Positions 44,201-55,433 of a stretch of DNA of 64,000 bases are shown here, in pieces (the stretch's first letter is position 1; each line of letters begins with the position of its first letter). The stretch spans positions 558,001 to 622,000 of the forward strand of contig FJUW01000004.1 of NCBI GenBank assembly GCA_900074885.1, in the 5' to 3' direction. This DNA is from Rhynchosporium graminicola (lineage: Eukaryota > Ascomycota > Leotiomycetes > Helotiales > Ploettnerulaceae). The notes under the pieces are model-generated. The model did no database searches. It had not been told where the DNA came from and saw nothing but the letters and a program-made list of their open reading frames with translations. The position numbers and the translations under genes were made by a program.

Positions 44201-47200
44201 TCGAGGTGAGTTGGAACCAACAGATCCCCACGGAGATACCATCGAAATCACCTTCTTCACCATATACAACTCTTTCCTTGGTATGTATCAAATATTGTCA
44301 AGCGAGAATTGGACCACCACTTTATACAACATCACTGCGGCGAACACCGCTCGTAATACTGCCTGGATCGGAGCAGTGTTCTTCATTGGCTGGTTCATTC
44401 TTGCGAATTTCATTCTGGTGAACATGTTCATAGCTGTCATCCAGGAGAATTTCGACGTTTCGGAAGATGAAAAACGTATGCACCAGGTCAAGTCATTTCT
44501 GAACAGGAAAGATCTTGGAAGTAGTTCCAATAATCTATCGCTTTCGGCGCTGTTTCGATTCGGCCGAGCTAGAACAACCAAGGATCCTCTTGACTATGGC
44601 CCTGCGACTATGGAGATGCTGCTCAAGGATGCAGTAGTAAAAGACTTCCTCGACGATGAAATGTTGAACGAGCCCGAATCAACTGTGGCCAGTGTCCCTT
44701 TCGAAGAACCGGCGACCTCAAAAGTTGGAAGCGCGTCTACTTTGATGGACCAGTTCAGATCTCGTATCTGGAACCGAGAACCCAATCCGTTCTATTCCAA
44801 CAAACAATTCTCGACCCGTCCTGACGAAGCAGCCGACGCGAGAACCTTGGCAAAAGAAGCTGTCTCCGCAAGTTCTCAACGCAAAAAAGCACAGCGGGAG
44901 TTCCTGACCCGTCATCCAAACTACAATACCGCTTTATTCATATTCAAACCTACGAATCCACTTCGTCGCCTGTGCCAAAAGATTGTTGGTCCTGGTCGAG
45001 GCAGCGAACGCATTGATGGTGTAGAACCTAACACTATTGTTTGGTACACATTCTCTGCTGTCATCTACATGGCTATTGTGGCAATGGTACTGCTTGCTTG
45101 TGTGACGACACCACTGTACCAGAAGGTGTATTTCGAGACCCACACATTCGCTGTCAGAAACTGGTTCGTATGGGCAGATATGGCATTTGCAATCATTTTC
45201 ACCGTGGAGGCAGTAATCAAGGTCATCGCGGATGGATTCTTCTGGACCCCGAATGCCTACTTCAGGAGCTCTTGGGGTGCCATCGATGGTGTTGTACTGA
45301 TAACATTCTGGATCAACGTCATTACATCGCTTTCTAATGATGGTGCAGTCTCGAGAGCTGTAGGGGCATTCAAGGCACTTCGAGCATTGAGATTGCTCAA
45401 TGTCAGTGATAGCGCTCGGAATACCTTTCATTCGTTGATCATCATTGGAGGCTGGAAAATCATCTCGGTACAAGATCCGAACTCTATAAACATAAAATGC
45501 TAATTTGTGCTGTAGGCTGCTTTTGTCTCCTTGTCTCTATTGATACCTTTTGCACTCTACGGTGTGAACCTTTTTAATGGTAAGCTGCTATCATGCAATG
45601 ATGGATCTGATAGCATTGTCAATCTTACGGACTGCTTTGGGGAGTTCAGCAACACGCCATTCAGTGATGACTGGCCTATCCTTATGCCACGGGTAGTGTC
45701 GAATCCCTTTTTCGATTTTGACAATTTTGGCGGATCGCTCTTCATTCTGTTCCAAATCGTATCCCAAGAAGGGTGGACGGATGTGATGTGGAGCGCAGAA
45801 TCCATTGTAGGTCGTGGATTTCAGCCAAAAGACTATGCATCTCAAGGCAACGCAATATTCTTCGTCATCTTCAATCTGCTTGCTACCGTGTTCGTTCTCA
45901 CACTCTTCATCTCGGTCTTCATGCGAAACTACACCGAGCAGACAGGTGTAGCATTCTTAACGGCAGATCAACGCTCATGGCTCGAGCTTCGGAAGCTTCT
46001 TCGGCAGGTGGCACCTTCTAAAAGGCCATCCAGCACCGAAGGAAACAATTTCAAGGGCTGGTGTTACAAAAGAGCCGTTAGGAAGTATGGCCGTTGGCAA
46101 CGTGCAGTCACTCTCGTGCTGGTCTTCCATCTGATACTATTGCTAGTCGAATACTATCCAGAACCGATCTGGTGGGATTCGACCAGGACCTACACATTTC
46201 TGGCTTGCACACTATTCTACGCAGCCAACATCATCGTACGGATTGTCGGACTGAGCTGGGCAAGATTTAGGAGAAGCTCTTGGGACGTGTTCTCGATTGT
46301 GGTTGTTTCTGGTACCCTTGTTACCACCACTCTGCTATTGACACGATTCGAATACCAGGTATACATTCAGTTACACAAGCTCTTCCTCGTCTCCATCGTT
46401 TTGTTACTCATTCCGCGGAACGATGCACTGGACCAACTATTTAAGACAGCTGCTGCTAGTGTTGCCAACATTGGGAACTTGTTGGCAACATGGTTCGTCT
46501 TATTCCTGGTCTTCGCGATTGCCATGACGCAAACCTTTGGTCTAACCAGATTTGGCGAAAATGAGAGCGACAACATCAACTTCCGAACTGTACCGAAGGC
46601 TTTGATTCTACTCTTCCGCATGTCCTTTGGTGAAGGATGGAATGCCATCATGGAGGATTTTGCCACAATCCAACCACCACTCTGTGTTGAAGCCCCTAGT
46701 TTCTTCGATAGCGACTGCGGCAGTGGCAGCTGGGCCAGAGCTCTTTTCATCCTCTGGAACATCGTCAGCATGTACATCTTCACCAGTTTGTTCATTTCTC
46801 TCATCTACGAGAGTTTCAGTTACGTCTACCAGCATTCAAGCGGACTTGGCAAGGTTAGCAGAGAGGAAATACGACGCTTCAAACAAGCGTGGGCTACCCT
46901 TGACCCTGAGGGAACTGGATATATCACCAAAGATCAATTCCCCAGACTGCTTGGAGAGCTCTCTGGAGTCTTTGAGATGCGAATCTACCCTCACGAACAC
47001 TCTGTACGGAGAATCCTCGAAGACATTCAACCAGAGCCAACCTCTGGGAGGGTAATGTCTATTTCTTCCACAAGCGCCGCTGTTACAGGGGTCAGTTTGA
47101 GGGCCTTGAACAGTAGACTTAATCAAATCGATGCAAAAGCCATCCAACGGTCACGGACTCGATACAACCTTTTCTACGAAGAAGTTATGGTGTCGGCCGA

Positions 47201-48021
47201 TGTTGATCGGGGCATATCCTTCACAGCTGTGTTGATGATTTTGGCCCACTACAATGTCATCAGCGACAACAAGAGTCTGAAGTAAGCATATCACGATTCG
47301 CATTCTTGATCAACGCTAATTTTAACCAGACTGGAGGAATTTTTACGACGTCGTGCTCGTCTTCAGAGAGTGGAGGAAGAAGTTCGAAGGCGCATCGTCC
47401 TTGGCTTCTTTGATACAATGTATGTGTCTTTATTCATCCTCTTCTGCATACCGCTAATATTATCGAAGGTACTGGTCAAGGAAGTTCAGACAACATCTGG
47501 AAAGAAAGAGATCAGGTCGCATGACTGACATTCCGCAACTTGGTCCAGAAGTATACATTGATGATGAGGTTGACATCGCCGCTAAACGAGCGAGAGCTAC
47601 AGTCTCACCACTTCTTTCGCCGACGGACATCGCCGATCCTCGATCATCGTTTATTACGCACGGCTTGGGCGGTGCCGCCAGGCATCGCAGAGGAGGCTCC
47701 TCTGCAAGCGGTCCTTTATCACCTGGAACCCCAGGAATGTCGTCATCGCTTGCTCCAGGCTCACCTAGAGCTTCTCCTGGAGCTTCTCCACAGATCTCAT
47801 CCCACAAACCAAGCAATTCAACTTTCAGTTTTGAAGGCAACGAATCCAGCGGAGGAGGAGCAGGAGCCGGAGGGGGCTCCGCACAAAGCAGTCGACGCGG
47901 TAGTGCAGTGAGCGCAGAGAACGTCTTGGACGTGCTGGATAACTCAGCTTGGGGTGAGAGTATCCGGCGCAGTTTCACATTGAGGCGACCAGGTGATCGT
48001 CCAGGGCGTGGAGGAGGTTAG
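41267..48021 (+). CDS. CCH1: Voltage-gated calcium channel alpha subunit Cch1, about 2186 aa
   Basis: The five exons are 41267-43051, 43101-45467, 45516-47281, 47330-47419 and 47469-48021, all frame-consistent. About 390 hydrophilic Ser/Pro-rich residues precede four repeats of six membrane spans. Arg-containing S4 helices are visible, for example FRMLSCLRILRLLAL (repeat I) and AFKALRALRLLNV (repeat III). Pore loops read VMTANTFTD (I, Asn about 732), SSENWTT (II, Glu about 997), SQEGWTD (III, Glu about 1469) and FGEGWNA (IV, Glu about 1757). The filter is therefore N-E-E-E, unlike the animal EEEE ring and as reported for fungal Cch1. An EF-hand-like segment (WATLDPEGTGYITKDQF) follows repeat IV. 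The C-terminal tail is Ser/Gly-rich. Cch1 works with Mid1 and Ecm7 in high-affinity calcium entry at the plasma membrane during stress, mating and tip growth. Neither partner is in the window. Confidence 0.96.
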
Positions 48022-49815
48022 TCTTAACCGAGCCTCATGGCCGTTTGAGAAGTAATGGCTAGTGCGAGATTGCACAGGTCCTAGTGTCACATTTATTTTT
48101 CCATGGTGGGAGCCGGAGGTCAATTGGGTTTTCTCCAGATCTGGATTGTTCTGCCGAGAGAGGACTGTGCGGAAGTCGCATTAATGGATTAGAAGTGGGG
48201 GCTTAGGGGCAGGCACGGCGTTTTACGGGACGCATCATCATGAAAATGAGTTTGTTTTCGATTCCTTGGAGCGAGCTGCTCGTGTTTTGTGTTTCGTCAG
48301 GCAGTGAGGCACGAGGACATGTTGTAGATAGGAGACTTCGATTAGAGGAAAGCAGAAACTCATGAGATAGGAAAGGACGCACACGACCGATGGGACATAT
48401 CAACAGATGGGCTGTATGACGTAGCTTCTGGGTTGGGGAAAGGCTTCAGTTTGGGGATGGACTTCAGCTGTACTCAATTTTTAACTTAGCTATCGAGGAT
48501 GACAGCGATGGGTTAGATGGGCTGGATGGATGGATGTGTTGTTTATACTTATGCATAGCGAAGGAGTCTATAGAAATGTGTCGTTGGGCATAATGCGAGA
48601 AGTTTCGCTTGTAATTATTGACTTCAAAAGCAGAAATATTCAGCTGTCGTAATTCTTGTTCGGTAATGACCGAGTGGAGGGGAGGGAGAGAGGCATCAAA
48701 ACTGATTTTTCGCTTCTTTTCTTAATGGTCTCGTCCGAAAGAGCCCAAATATTTGATTTCCGCACCGAAACAAAAACCTCGATCCCAATTCTGCTTTGTG
48801 GTTATGGAGTAGCACAAAACATCTAACGATCGCCGAACTTTTCAAATACGCTCCAAAGCTGCTACTGACCAGATTTAGAATTAGACTTCTCACGTCCCTC
48901 GCTCTCTCTCGGTCGAGGTCAAAGCCATACCTACCTACCTTATCTTCAAAGATTCTGCAGGCGAGTTTTCCTCTTGGCAGTTACATCCCCATGCTCCTTC
49001 GCCCGGCAGAACATCGCCATCTGCTCCGCTCCGAAGCTCAACGGTCGGGCGGACCTGCTTGAAACTGTTCTTGGTGGAAGAGAATAATTGAGGATGTTCG
49101 AGCCGAGTTATTTTTAATTTCTTGTTGGTGTGCTGTGGATCGTGGAGTGAGGATGTTTGATGAACGGCGTGATGTGTTGGTTGCGAGGGAGGGCTTATGC
49201 TGTGAGTTAGGTGATGGGCTGTTAAGCTGATGATCTTGTGGGAGAAGAATTTGGAACCTGCACTCCTGAAGGGATGTGATTGATGAAGGCGATGTGGTTG
49301 TCTCGGGATTAGTGCGAGTTCCTTGGTGCCGTCTTCAGGTTTATTAGAAGCCAAGGGAGACGACTTGCAGAAGGAAGGATCGTGCTGACTTGTGAATTCA
49401 CCATTTGACGTACTTGCCTGACAGCGGTCAAATATCGATACTTTGCAGAACTGCGTGCATGAAGCGAGCAAGTCAATATAATTTGAGAGCCCTTACGCTG
49501 CAGATAATGCCAGATTTGCGTTGCGTTGCGAGTGTTTGCGACATGCTTGCAAGATGTTCATTCGGGAATTCAAATGGAAATCGGTTCGTCTGTACAACAA
49601 CAGATGGCCTTTCAATAGGCCTCAGGTCGTCATTACATGGCATCATCCATCATCCATGAACGAACGCACAATAATGAAGATCCGAGTGCTTGGTCGGTCC
49701 CTCACCTGGTCCTGGTCTACAACAAGAAGTGCCCCTGATCGCCCTCGCTTGATTTCAACCCTCAACGCCTCGTCTCCGAGCCTCGCCTCCTTGATCATCT
49801 GAACATCTGAACATC

Positions 49816-49840
49816 TCCTCTCTCTCTCTCTCTCTCTCTC
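49816..49840. repeat. CT dinucleotide microsatellite
   Basis: About eleven CT units form a nearly perfect run, within the probable transcribed leader of the gene at 50673 or its promoter. Confidence 0.85.
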
Positions 49841-49976
49841 GAAACCCCTACCAGGCCTCATAACGTCCTATTGTATTCTACAGCCAGATTCCCTGTCTTT
49901 CTCTCAAGTCATGCCTACCTGGGCCGCAACTCCCACAGAGATGTAACACGGAAAGCCGCCTGGGGTGACCAACCAG

Positions 49977-50196
49977 GTAAGGATTTCAAGGAAAGACCAG
50001 GCGCGACTGCATTAATAACCAAGCAGTCTCTCTCCCATCCCTTACTTTTTCGCTCATTATTACTTATTGCATTCTTTTCTTCGTGGCAGCGCCACCTTTC
50101 TATTCGCCTTCCCCTGCTGCACCTTTGCAACCCTTACTTAATTCTCCTTCTCCCTATACCTGGTGCTACCGTAATTGTTCCATTTTTTATTTGCAG
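49977..50196 (+). other. Possible 5' UTR intron of the small Ser-rich protein gene
   Basis: The pair is a strong donor (GTAAGG) and an acceptor with a T-rich tract (TTTTTTATTTGCAG), 220 bases apart. The sequence between lacks coding character. Fungal regulatory genes often carry such leader introns. Proposed from signals only. Confidence 0.35.
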
Positions 50197-50672
50197 GCGT
50201 CGTCATAGCGTCCGCTTGAACCAGTTAAGTACTGGATTTGCCGGACTTCGGATTGATTGTTCTTCTGGAAAAAGTGTTGAGCATTCCTGGATCGTCTTAC
50301 TATATCTCCGACACTATTCTTCATCATAAGTCTCAAAGACTCGTCACTCGTTCATACGTTGCTCTCGCTCTAGATAAGCTACAACACCTCTGCGCATTAA
50401 CATCTAATATCTTTCGAGGCTGTGCCGTCGATCACACTTTTCAACACTTGCGCATCAGCATCGCATAGACAAAGCATCAAACAGTAGCAGAATCTTCACA
50501 TCAGACCGAAACATCTTCTCGACTGTCGCTGAAGAACAAAAGAATCAAAGTAACTTTTGCTTCATCCCTACCCGAAACCGGCTTTCTAAACTCAAAACTT
50601 CAATATATACCACCGGCCTGCTACCTCACTTCAGCTCTCATATCCCAACAGTTGCACGGCTCATCAGCAAAT

Positions 50673-50954
50673 ATGCGTACCACTCGCTTTCACTCTCTAT
50701 CCTTCTCAAGTATCAGATCTTCCTTCCGTCGCTCATCATCTGGATCCAGCGGCTCCATCATGTCAAGCAACAGAGACTCATATGCTTCCAGTTCCTCTTC
50801 GCCAGTGAGCACCATCAACGAAATCATGCACAAACAGCCATCGATGCTCTTTATGGAGGAGGAACGAAGGAGCTTCGGCACTGGATTGGAGATCTTGGAG
50901 CCGAGGCCTCTCGTGTACTGGGGTGGTTTGGAGGAGCGGATGGGTTCTTTGTAA
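50673..50954 (+). CDS. Small Ser-rich protein, 93 aa, unrecognised
   Basis: A single open frame from ATG at 50673 (MRTTRFHSLSFSSIRSSFRR) ends at 50954. The first half is Ser/Arg-rich, with a poly-Ser run (SYASSSSSPVSTINEIM). The second half is less biased: HKQPSMLFMEEERRSF followed by GLEILEPRPLVYWGGLEERM. The aromatic-Pro end motif looks conserved rather than random, and I believe small fungal proteins with a similar ending exist, but I cannot name a family. There is no signal peptide or membrane span. Basic, Ser-rich N-terminal sequence offers phosphorylation sites (RSSS-type). The long CT-rich leader with a possible intron (49977-50196) supports a real transcript. A chance frame in a leader is the alternative. 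Confidence 0.5.
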   Translation: MRTTRFHSLSFSSIRSSFRRSSSGSSGSIMSSNRDSYASSSSSPVSTINEIMHKQPSMLFMEEERRSFGTGLEILEPRPLVYWGGLEERMGSL

Positions 50955-51608
50955 ACATACTGAAATTCTTCGGCATCTCTGTCTTGGCCTGCTTCCAGTT
51001 GGTGATAAACCTGGAATCACATCTTGGGCAATGCGAGGTTCTTGGGTTAGATGAACGGATATGGAAAGGAAGGGAAATGGACTACGGCAAGATGGGTCGT
51101 TTGATCATGCATTTTACGACTGTCACGGCTTGGATTATACACACTAGGGATGTTTGATTTGACATGAGGGAACGATGGCGTAACAGGTTAACAGGATATC
51201 TTTCGCTGGAATTGGAATTGGATTCTTGGTTGGACGGATATGAGATGAAGGGTATATTGCTTTTGTATTACCTTAGGACCAGTTAGCTGGCATACGTGCT
51301 GAGCTTTTTTATTTCGAAATACAATCATTCACATTCGAGCTTTGGGATTACGTGACATGCTTTCTTCAAGGATATATACTGTACGACGTTGGTCGATGGC
51401 GGCAGTGTTGACGATAATTTAGCGGCATCCAGCTCCGCACCAAATGAAAATCACATGGAGTGTCCGCATCGCATTCGCCAAATACAACACGTCAAAGAAC
51501 GATCTTGACGATGCGGAGCGCCCAAGCATTGCCGATTGATCCTAACATTTGAATTCGCTCACACCTTTATCCCCTTCGAAACTCACATGCCCTTGACCTA
51601 CAGTATCC
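50955..51608. other. Intergenic
   Basis: This 0.65 kb lies between the small Ser-rich gene and the ferroportin-like gene, both on the plus strand. It is probably a 3' UTR followed by a promoter. I see nothing specific. Confidence 0.5.
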
Positions 51609-53762
51609 ATGTCTTCAATCACCCAGTCCAACCTCAGCCCCGCCACTTCAGGCTCACAGAATTCTGAAGATGTAGAAGATACAGAATCAACGTCGCCAAT
51701 ACTGCAATTGACACTGGAGATTGAATATAACGATATGAGCAGATCTCAGGCTCATAATTTATACATCTCCCATTTTCTATCGACGTGGAATGTGCGGACT
51801 TATGAGTTCGCGGCGGTGAGTGGTGGATGAGATGAGATGAGATGAGATGAGATGAGATGAGCTTTGAGAGGTGGAATATGTACTGATGAGATGATAGATT
51901 ATCTTCACTGCCACTGCGTATCCGGATACATTAGCCGCTACTTCTATACGGTATTTTACGTCTTCTCAGCTCAAGCTCTCTACATGGCTTTCTCCGTCGC
52001 TGCTCTTTCTGTCACTCTTGCTTTGCTATCGCTTCCTTCCATATCTCAGGTCTCAGCTAAGCATTTTCCTACAGCGGTATTGTTCGGACCCTAGCTTCAA
52101 TTTTGTTTTCGTCCATGGTAGGAAGATGGGTAGATCAAAATCCAAGTCGTCTCAAGACGCTCTTGAGCACCATTTCCGCCAATCGATGTGCAGTGATATG
52201 TGCATCCGTATTATGGTACTTTATCGTCATGGCCGATGCATCTCCTCCATCTGCTATTGTATACGATGAGAATGGGATTCTCTCATTCGTGATGTTGAAG
52301 GATATCATCTTCACGCTCATTCTCCTCCTCGGGATCCTCGAAACTCTCAGCGCTTCAGGAAACGTTCTATCTATGGAAAGAGATGTATGTAGGAAACTCA
52401 GCTATCTTCATCGCACCTTTCTGTATCGGCCTACTCAATCACCGGAGCTGACTTGCTTGAAGTGGATTGTGACGGCTGCATCTCCAGATGGGCACACATA
52501 TGATCTTACGCATTTGAACTCCGTTATGCGGCGCATCGATCTTATTTGCAAACTCATAGCTCCAATCCTGATATCCATAGTCATCTCTTGTACCACTGCA
52601 AGAATCGGAGTTCTTGTTGTAGGAGTCATGAGTGCCATCAGTTGGCCTGTAGAGATGTTCTGTGCGAAGAGAGTCTGGAACAGAAACCCACAGCTCCAAG
52701 CACCTAAGATGTGCTCTCTCGATGATTCTCAGCAGAAACAAGCCATCGTGGGTCCTTTGGGTGTCATGAATAACGTTTTCCAGGGTTTGCGAAGCTACAT
52801 AAAGGATTTCAAGAACTACTTCTCCTCCACAGTCTGGATACCATCTTTTGCGCTGGCCCTCCTGCATCTCTCGGCTCTGTCATACAGCGCTACGTTCATC
52901 ACTTTCTTGCTTAGTACAGGATATTCGTTGCACTTGATTACGATCGCTAGAGCGGCGGGGAGTGTGGTTGAGATCAGCAGTACGATCGTCGCACCTGTAG
53001 GTGTGCAGTATCTTGGCAAAGCGAGAAACCATGGGAGGTTCAGAGGAAGGGATGTACTTGGAATGAACGACGCGGAAGGGCTATTGTTGGTTGATAGAGC
53101 CGAAGATATAGAGGGGAGAACGGAGACTGGGTTGGAGAGACTAGGCCTATGGGGTCTGTCGTGGCAATTGTTGAATCTGGTATGCCTTGCCTATGAATAT
53201 ATCGTTGTACGACTGAGTGTCACCACTGACGAATCGATAGATACCCGTCGTACTTGCACTCTGGTGTCTCTCTTCTGAGTTTGTCTCAACTGAACCGGGA
53301 TTTGGATCAGGACAAATACCTGTATCTGACTTCTCAAACATCCTTACGCGCCTCATACCGTCACCTTCACCCACCCTTCTAGCTCTCTCTCTCTTCACGT
53401 TCCTCTCCCTCTCCAGGCTCGGCCTCTGGATATTCGATCTTACCACACAACAACTAACTCAAACGCTAACCTCACCTACCTCGCGCTCATCCTTCACTGG
53501 CGTAGAATACTCACTAATCTCGCTCTTCGAATTAGCGCAAAATGTCTTGGCTATCGTGCTTAGTCGCCCGCAAGATTTCAAGTGGATTGCCGTGATTAGC
53601 CTGCTGGCTGTGTGCGTGAGTAATGTTATGTATGCTGCCTGGGTTGGGAAGATGAGAGGTCATTTGGTACATTGGGAGAGATTGGGCAAGGGATGTAAGT
53701 GTGTTGTTGGTAGAGAGAGTTTGGGTTGGAGGGTTGGGAGGTGGAATCCGTGCAGAAGATGA
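51609..53762 (+). CDS. Ferroportin-like (SLC40) metal transporter, about 602 aa
   Basis: The five exons are 51609-51815, 51898-51950, 52075-52384, 52463-53179 and 53241-53762; all phases match. SLC40 signatures are present: LYISHFLSTWNVRTYEFAA at the first span, SSMVGRWVDQNPSRLKT at the second-third span loop (compare LVGRWID in animal ferroportin) and VLSMERD joined across an intron to WIVTAAS. A conserved helix, LNSVMRRIDLICKLIAPIL, follows. Multiple hydrophobic spans extend to the C-terminus. Animal and plant ferroportins export iron and related metals from cells or into vacuoles. Direction and location here are unknown. Intron 1 contains seven tandem GATGA units. Near the 3' end a GTAAGT at 53696 and a GTGCAG ending 53756 could form a further intron that truncates the last 20 or so residues. 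Confidence 0.88.
51826..51860 (+). repeat. GATGA pentanucleotide repeat, seven copies, inside intron 1 of the ferroportin-like gene
   Basis: Seven perfect GATGA units lie between the donor at 51816 and the acceptor ending 51897. Copy number is likely polymorphic between strains, since such runs slip. Confidence 0.9.
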
Positions 53763-54449
53763 ACCAAGACCAACGCCCACGTAGAGTATACTAGGTTGCA
53801 TTATAAGAATTCAAACGCATCTATTGACCAAACGCCCAAGGGTACCCCTTAATATTTATGCAATTCTCCACCCAGAATCCAGAATCTTGTTTACCTAAGC
53901 CAACCTTGGCCTCGCTTGAGCATCATAACAACAAACCAAACTGAAAAAGAATTAACCGATACATGACTGGAACTCACAGGCAAAATTATGCCCACACTGC
54001 AACAATTTCCTTTTTCATTTATTTAGAAATCCATTATTACTTTGCATAAACGGCGAACAAGAAAGCAGAAGAAACCTCCATAGGAGCAGAACTTCCCGGC
54101 GAGTTGAGAATTTTCCCTTTTTCTTTTACCATTCTCGATATCACGCCGTCGACCATCGATCCACTCTACGACCCGTAAGATCTCCTCCCACTTGAACTCG
54201 GTTTCACTTTGACCACTCTGCCCATATAGCGGCTGCCTGCTGCTGTTCGCTATCACAGTTTGATTACTTGGATACATGAAAGTGACGAGTGACGCGAGAT
54301 TTGGGTAGAAGATGTTGGTAGGGTGACGAGCGTAGAGATGAACTTGTGGTATGAATATTTGGGAAGTGAGAAGAAGCGGTCCGAGACTGGAAATCAAACA
54401 GAGCGGTAGAACTCGAGATTATGTCTTGCTTTGTGGTTTTGGCCTGAAT
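53763..54449. other. Intergenic
   Basis: This is 0.7 kb between the ferroportin-like gene and the dehydrogenase remnant. A 124-codon minus-strand frame (54023-54397) covers part of it but matches nothing I know, and I do not annotate it as a gene. Confidence 0.45.
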
Positions 54450-54644
54450 TCAGTGACTTCGTGATGTGGCAGCCTGGGAAACTACAAGGGAAGGGAAACA
54501 ACTCATTGCAAACGTACTCCGATTTCCACTTTCGCCACTAGTCGTCAAGACCACTTTCCCAGCCGTAAAAAGAGCTGGTTTCGAAAGATCGATGGCTAGA
54601 CAGGAGAGGGTATAAATCTCTTCCGTGTATGACAGGAATGCCAT
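54450..54644 (-). pseudogene. Remnant of a short-chain dehydrogenase/reductase N-terminus
   Basis: The frame from ATG at 54644 reads through IDLSKPALFTAGKVVLTTSGESGNRS. This resembles the beginning of fungal SDR proteins, where a D-x-x-x-P lead-in precedes GKVVLxTGGGSGIGR, the NAD(P)-binding turn. Here the glycine turn is altered (SGESGNR): one Gly-containing codon seems lost and the TG start is replaced. No catalytic Tyr-x-x-x-Lys segment follows in any frame. A donor-like GTACGT sits right after the turn, where many fungal SDR genes have an intron, but no continuation is found. I read it as a decayed fragment. Chance resemblance over about 25 residues is possible. Confidence 0.35.
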
Positions 54645-55433
54645 TTCGCTGAATTATGAGTATATTCGATCTGCGTGGAGCAGGGAAGTGGTTTATCGCT
54701 GGATATCTTGGTCTAGAATTTTGCTCTATTGGATCGAGTTGATCGAAGTTATAGACAATTGTAACAGCTGCTGAATCGAAGATTGTGTATAGCGATGTAC
54801 TGACACCAAATAAGAAAGCTGAGTCGGATCTACATGAGGCGGAGGGCCCCTTCAGTAATCAGAGTACTTCGGTACAGCCGAACTTCCCCGCTCTCACAGT
54901 CGACAGCTCCAGCACAGAAACCACTCATTATTCGTGGAGGTCACCTGTATACTGCCGTAATTATTGCCCTACGCTTGAAGCCGACGGTGATCTAGATGTA
55001 CGTTGCGCTGAGCAGATCCAAATCAACAAGCTAACCGAGAAGACTAGCTTCGGCTTATGAACCAGTCCTTCGGACGTTCACAAACCCATACTGACCGCGA
55101 GTCCCTTGAACTTGCCTCAAAGCAAAGAGCGATGCATCTCCTAGACTTTAGCTTTGCGCATTCGCAGGCTCATAAAACTTGTGCTGAGTACTTTCCGGGA
55201 AGAAAGATCATTCTGTTGTTGTTGAGAAGGTCACGAATATATTATGAAGCGAGAACGCCAGCCTCTGGCTGCGAATATACCTGGCATTTGACTTGGAGTT
55301 AATCCGTTGAACTATCCGAGTTTCTCCAAGAGAGAATCTATCCTGCAGGTGTAACTGGTACCCCTGGGCTTCAAGATAACGAATAGGAGGTTTAACAAAC
55401 AGTCTGTGGCTGATCCATAGTGCTGAATCCTAC
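54645..55433. other. Intergenic
   Basis: This 0.8 kb runs upstream of the dehydrogenase remnant to the 3' end of the GCV1 gene. Plus-strand frames at 54785-55302 are short and unlike known proteins. Confidence 0.5.

Larger units (their letters stand above)
48022..50672. other. Intergenic, CCH1 3' side and long leader of the small Ser-rich gene
   Basis: This 2.7 kb contains short frames in all phases without family resemblance. The right-hand part (about 49800-50672) looks like a leader: a CT microsatellite at 49816-49840 and a splice-like pair (GTAAGG at 49977, TTTGCAG ending 50196). Pyrimidine-rich sequence leads to the ATG at 50673. A TACCTACCTACC motif lies at 48928-48939. Confidence 0.5.

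Noticed and set aside
48935..49471. 178-codon minus-strand frame between CCH1 and the small Ser-rich gene
   Set aside because: His/Ser/Pro-rich composition, no recognised domain, no splice partner, and it lies in CT-biased DNA where such frames arise by chance.
49871..50329. 152-codon plus-strand frame
   Set aside because: It overlaps the proposed leader intron and has random-looking composition.
51826..51860. Regular repeats considered as a CRISPR array
   Set aside because: They are contiguous 5-base units without spacers, in an intron of a eukaryotic gene.
51951..52074. Open reading through intron 2 of the ferroportin-like gene considered as extra coding exon
   Set aside because: Splicing 51950 to 52075 restores the family segment leading to SSMVGRWVDQNP in frame; reading through gives non-family sequence and breaks the frame.
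54023..54397. 124-codon minus-strand frame near the dehydrogenase remnant
   Set aside because: It carries no SDR catalytic motif and cannot be joined to the remnant in frame with good splice sites.
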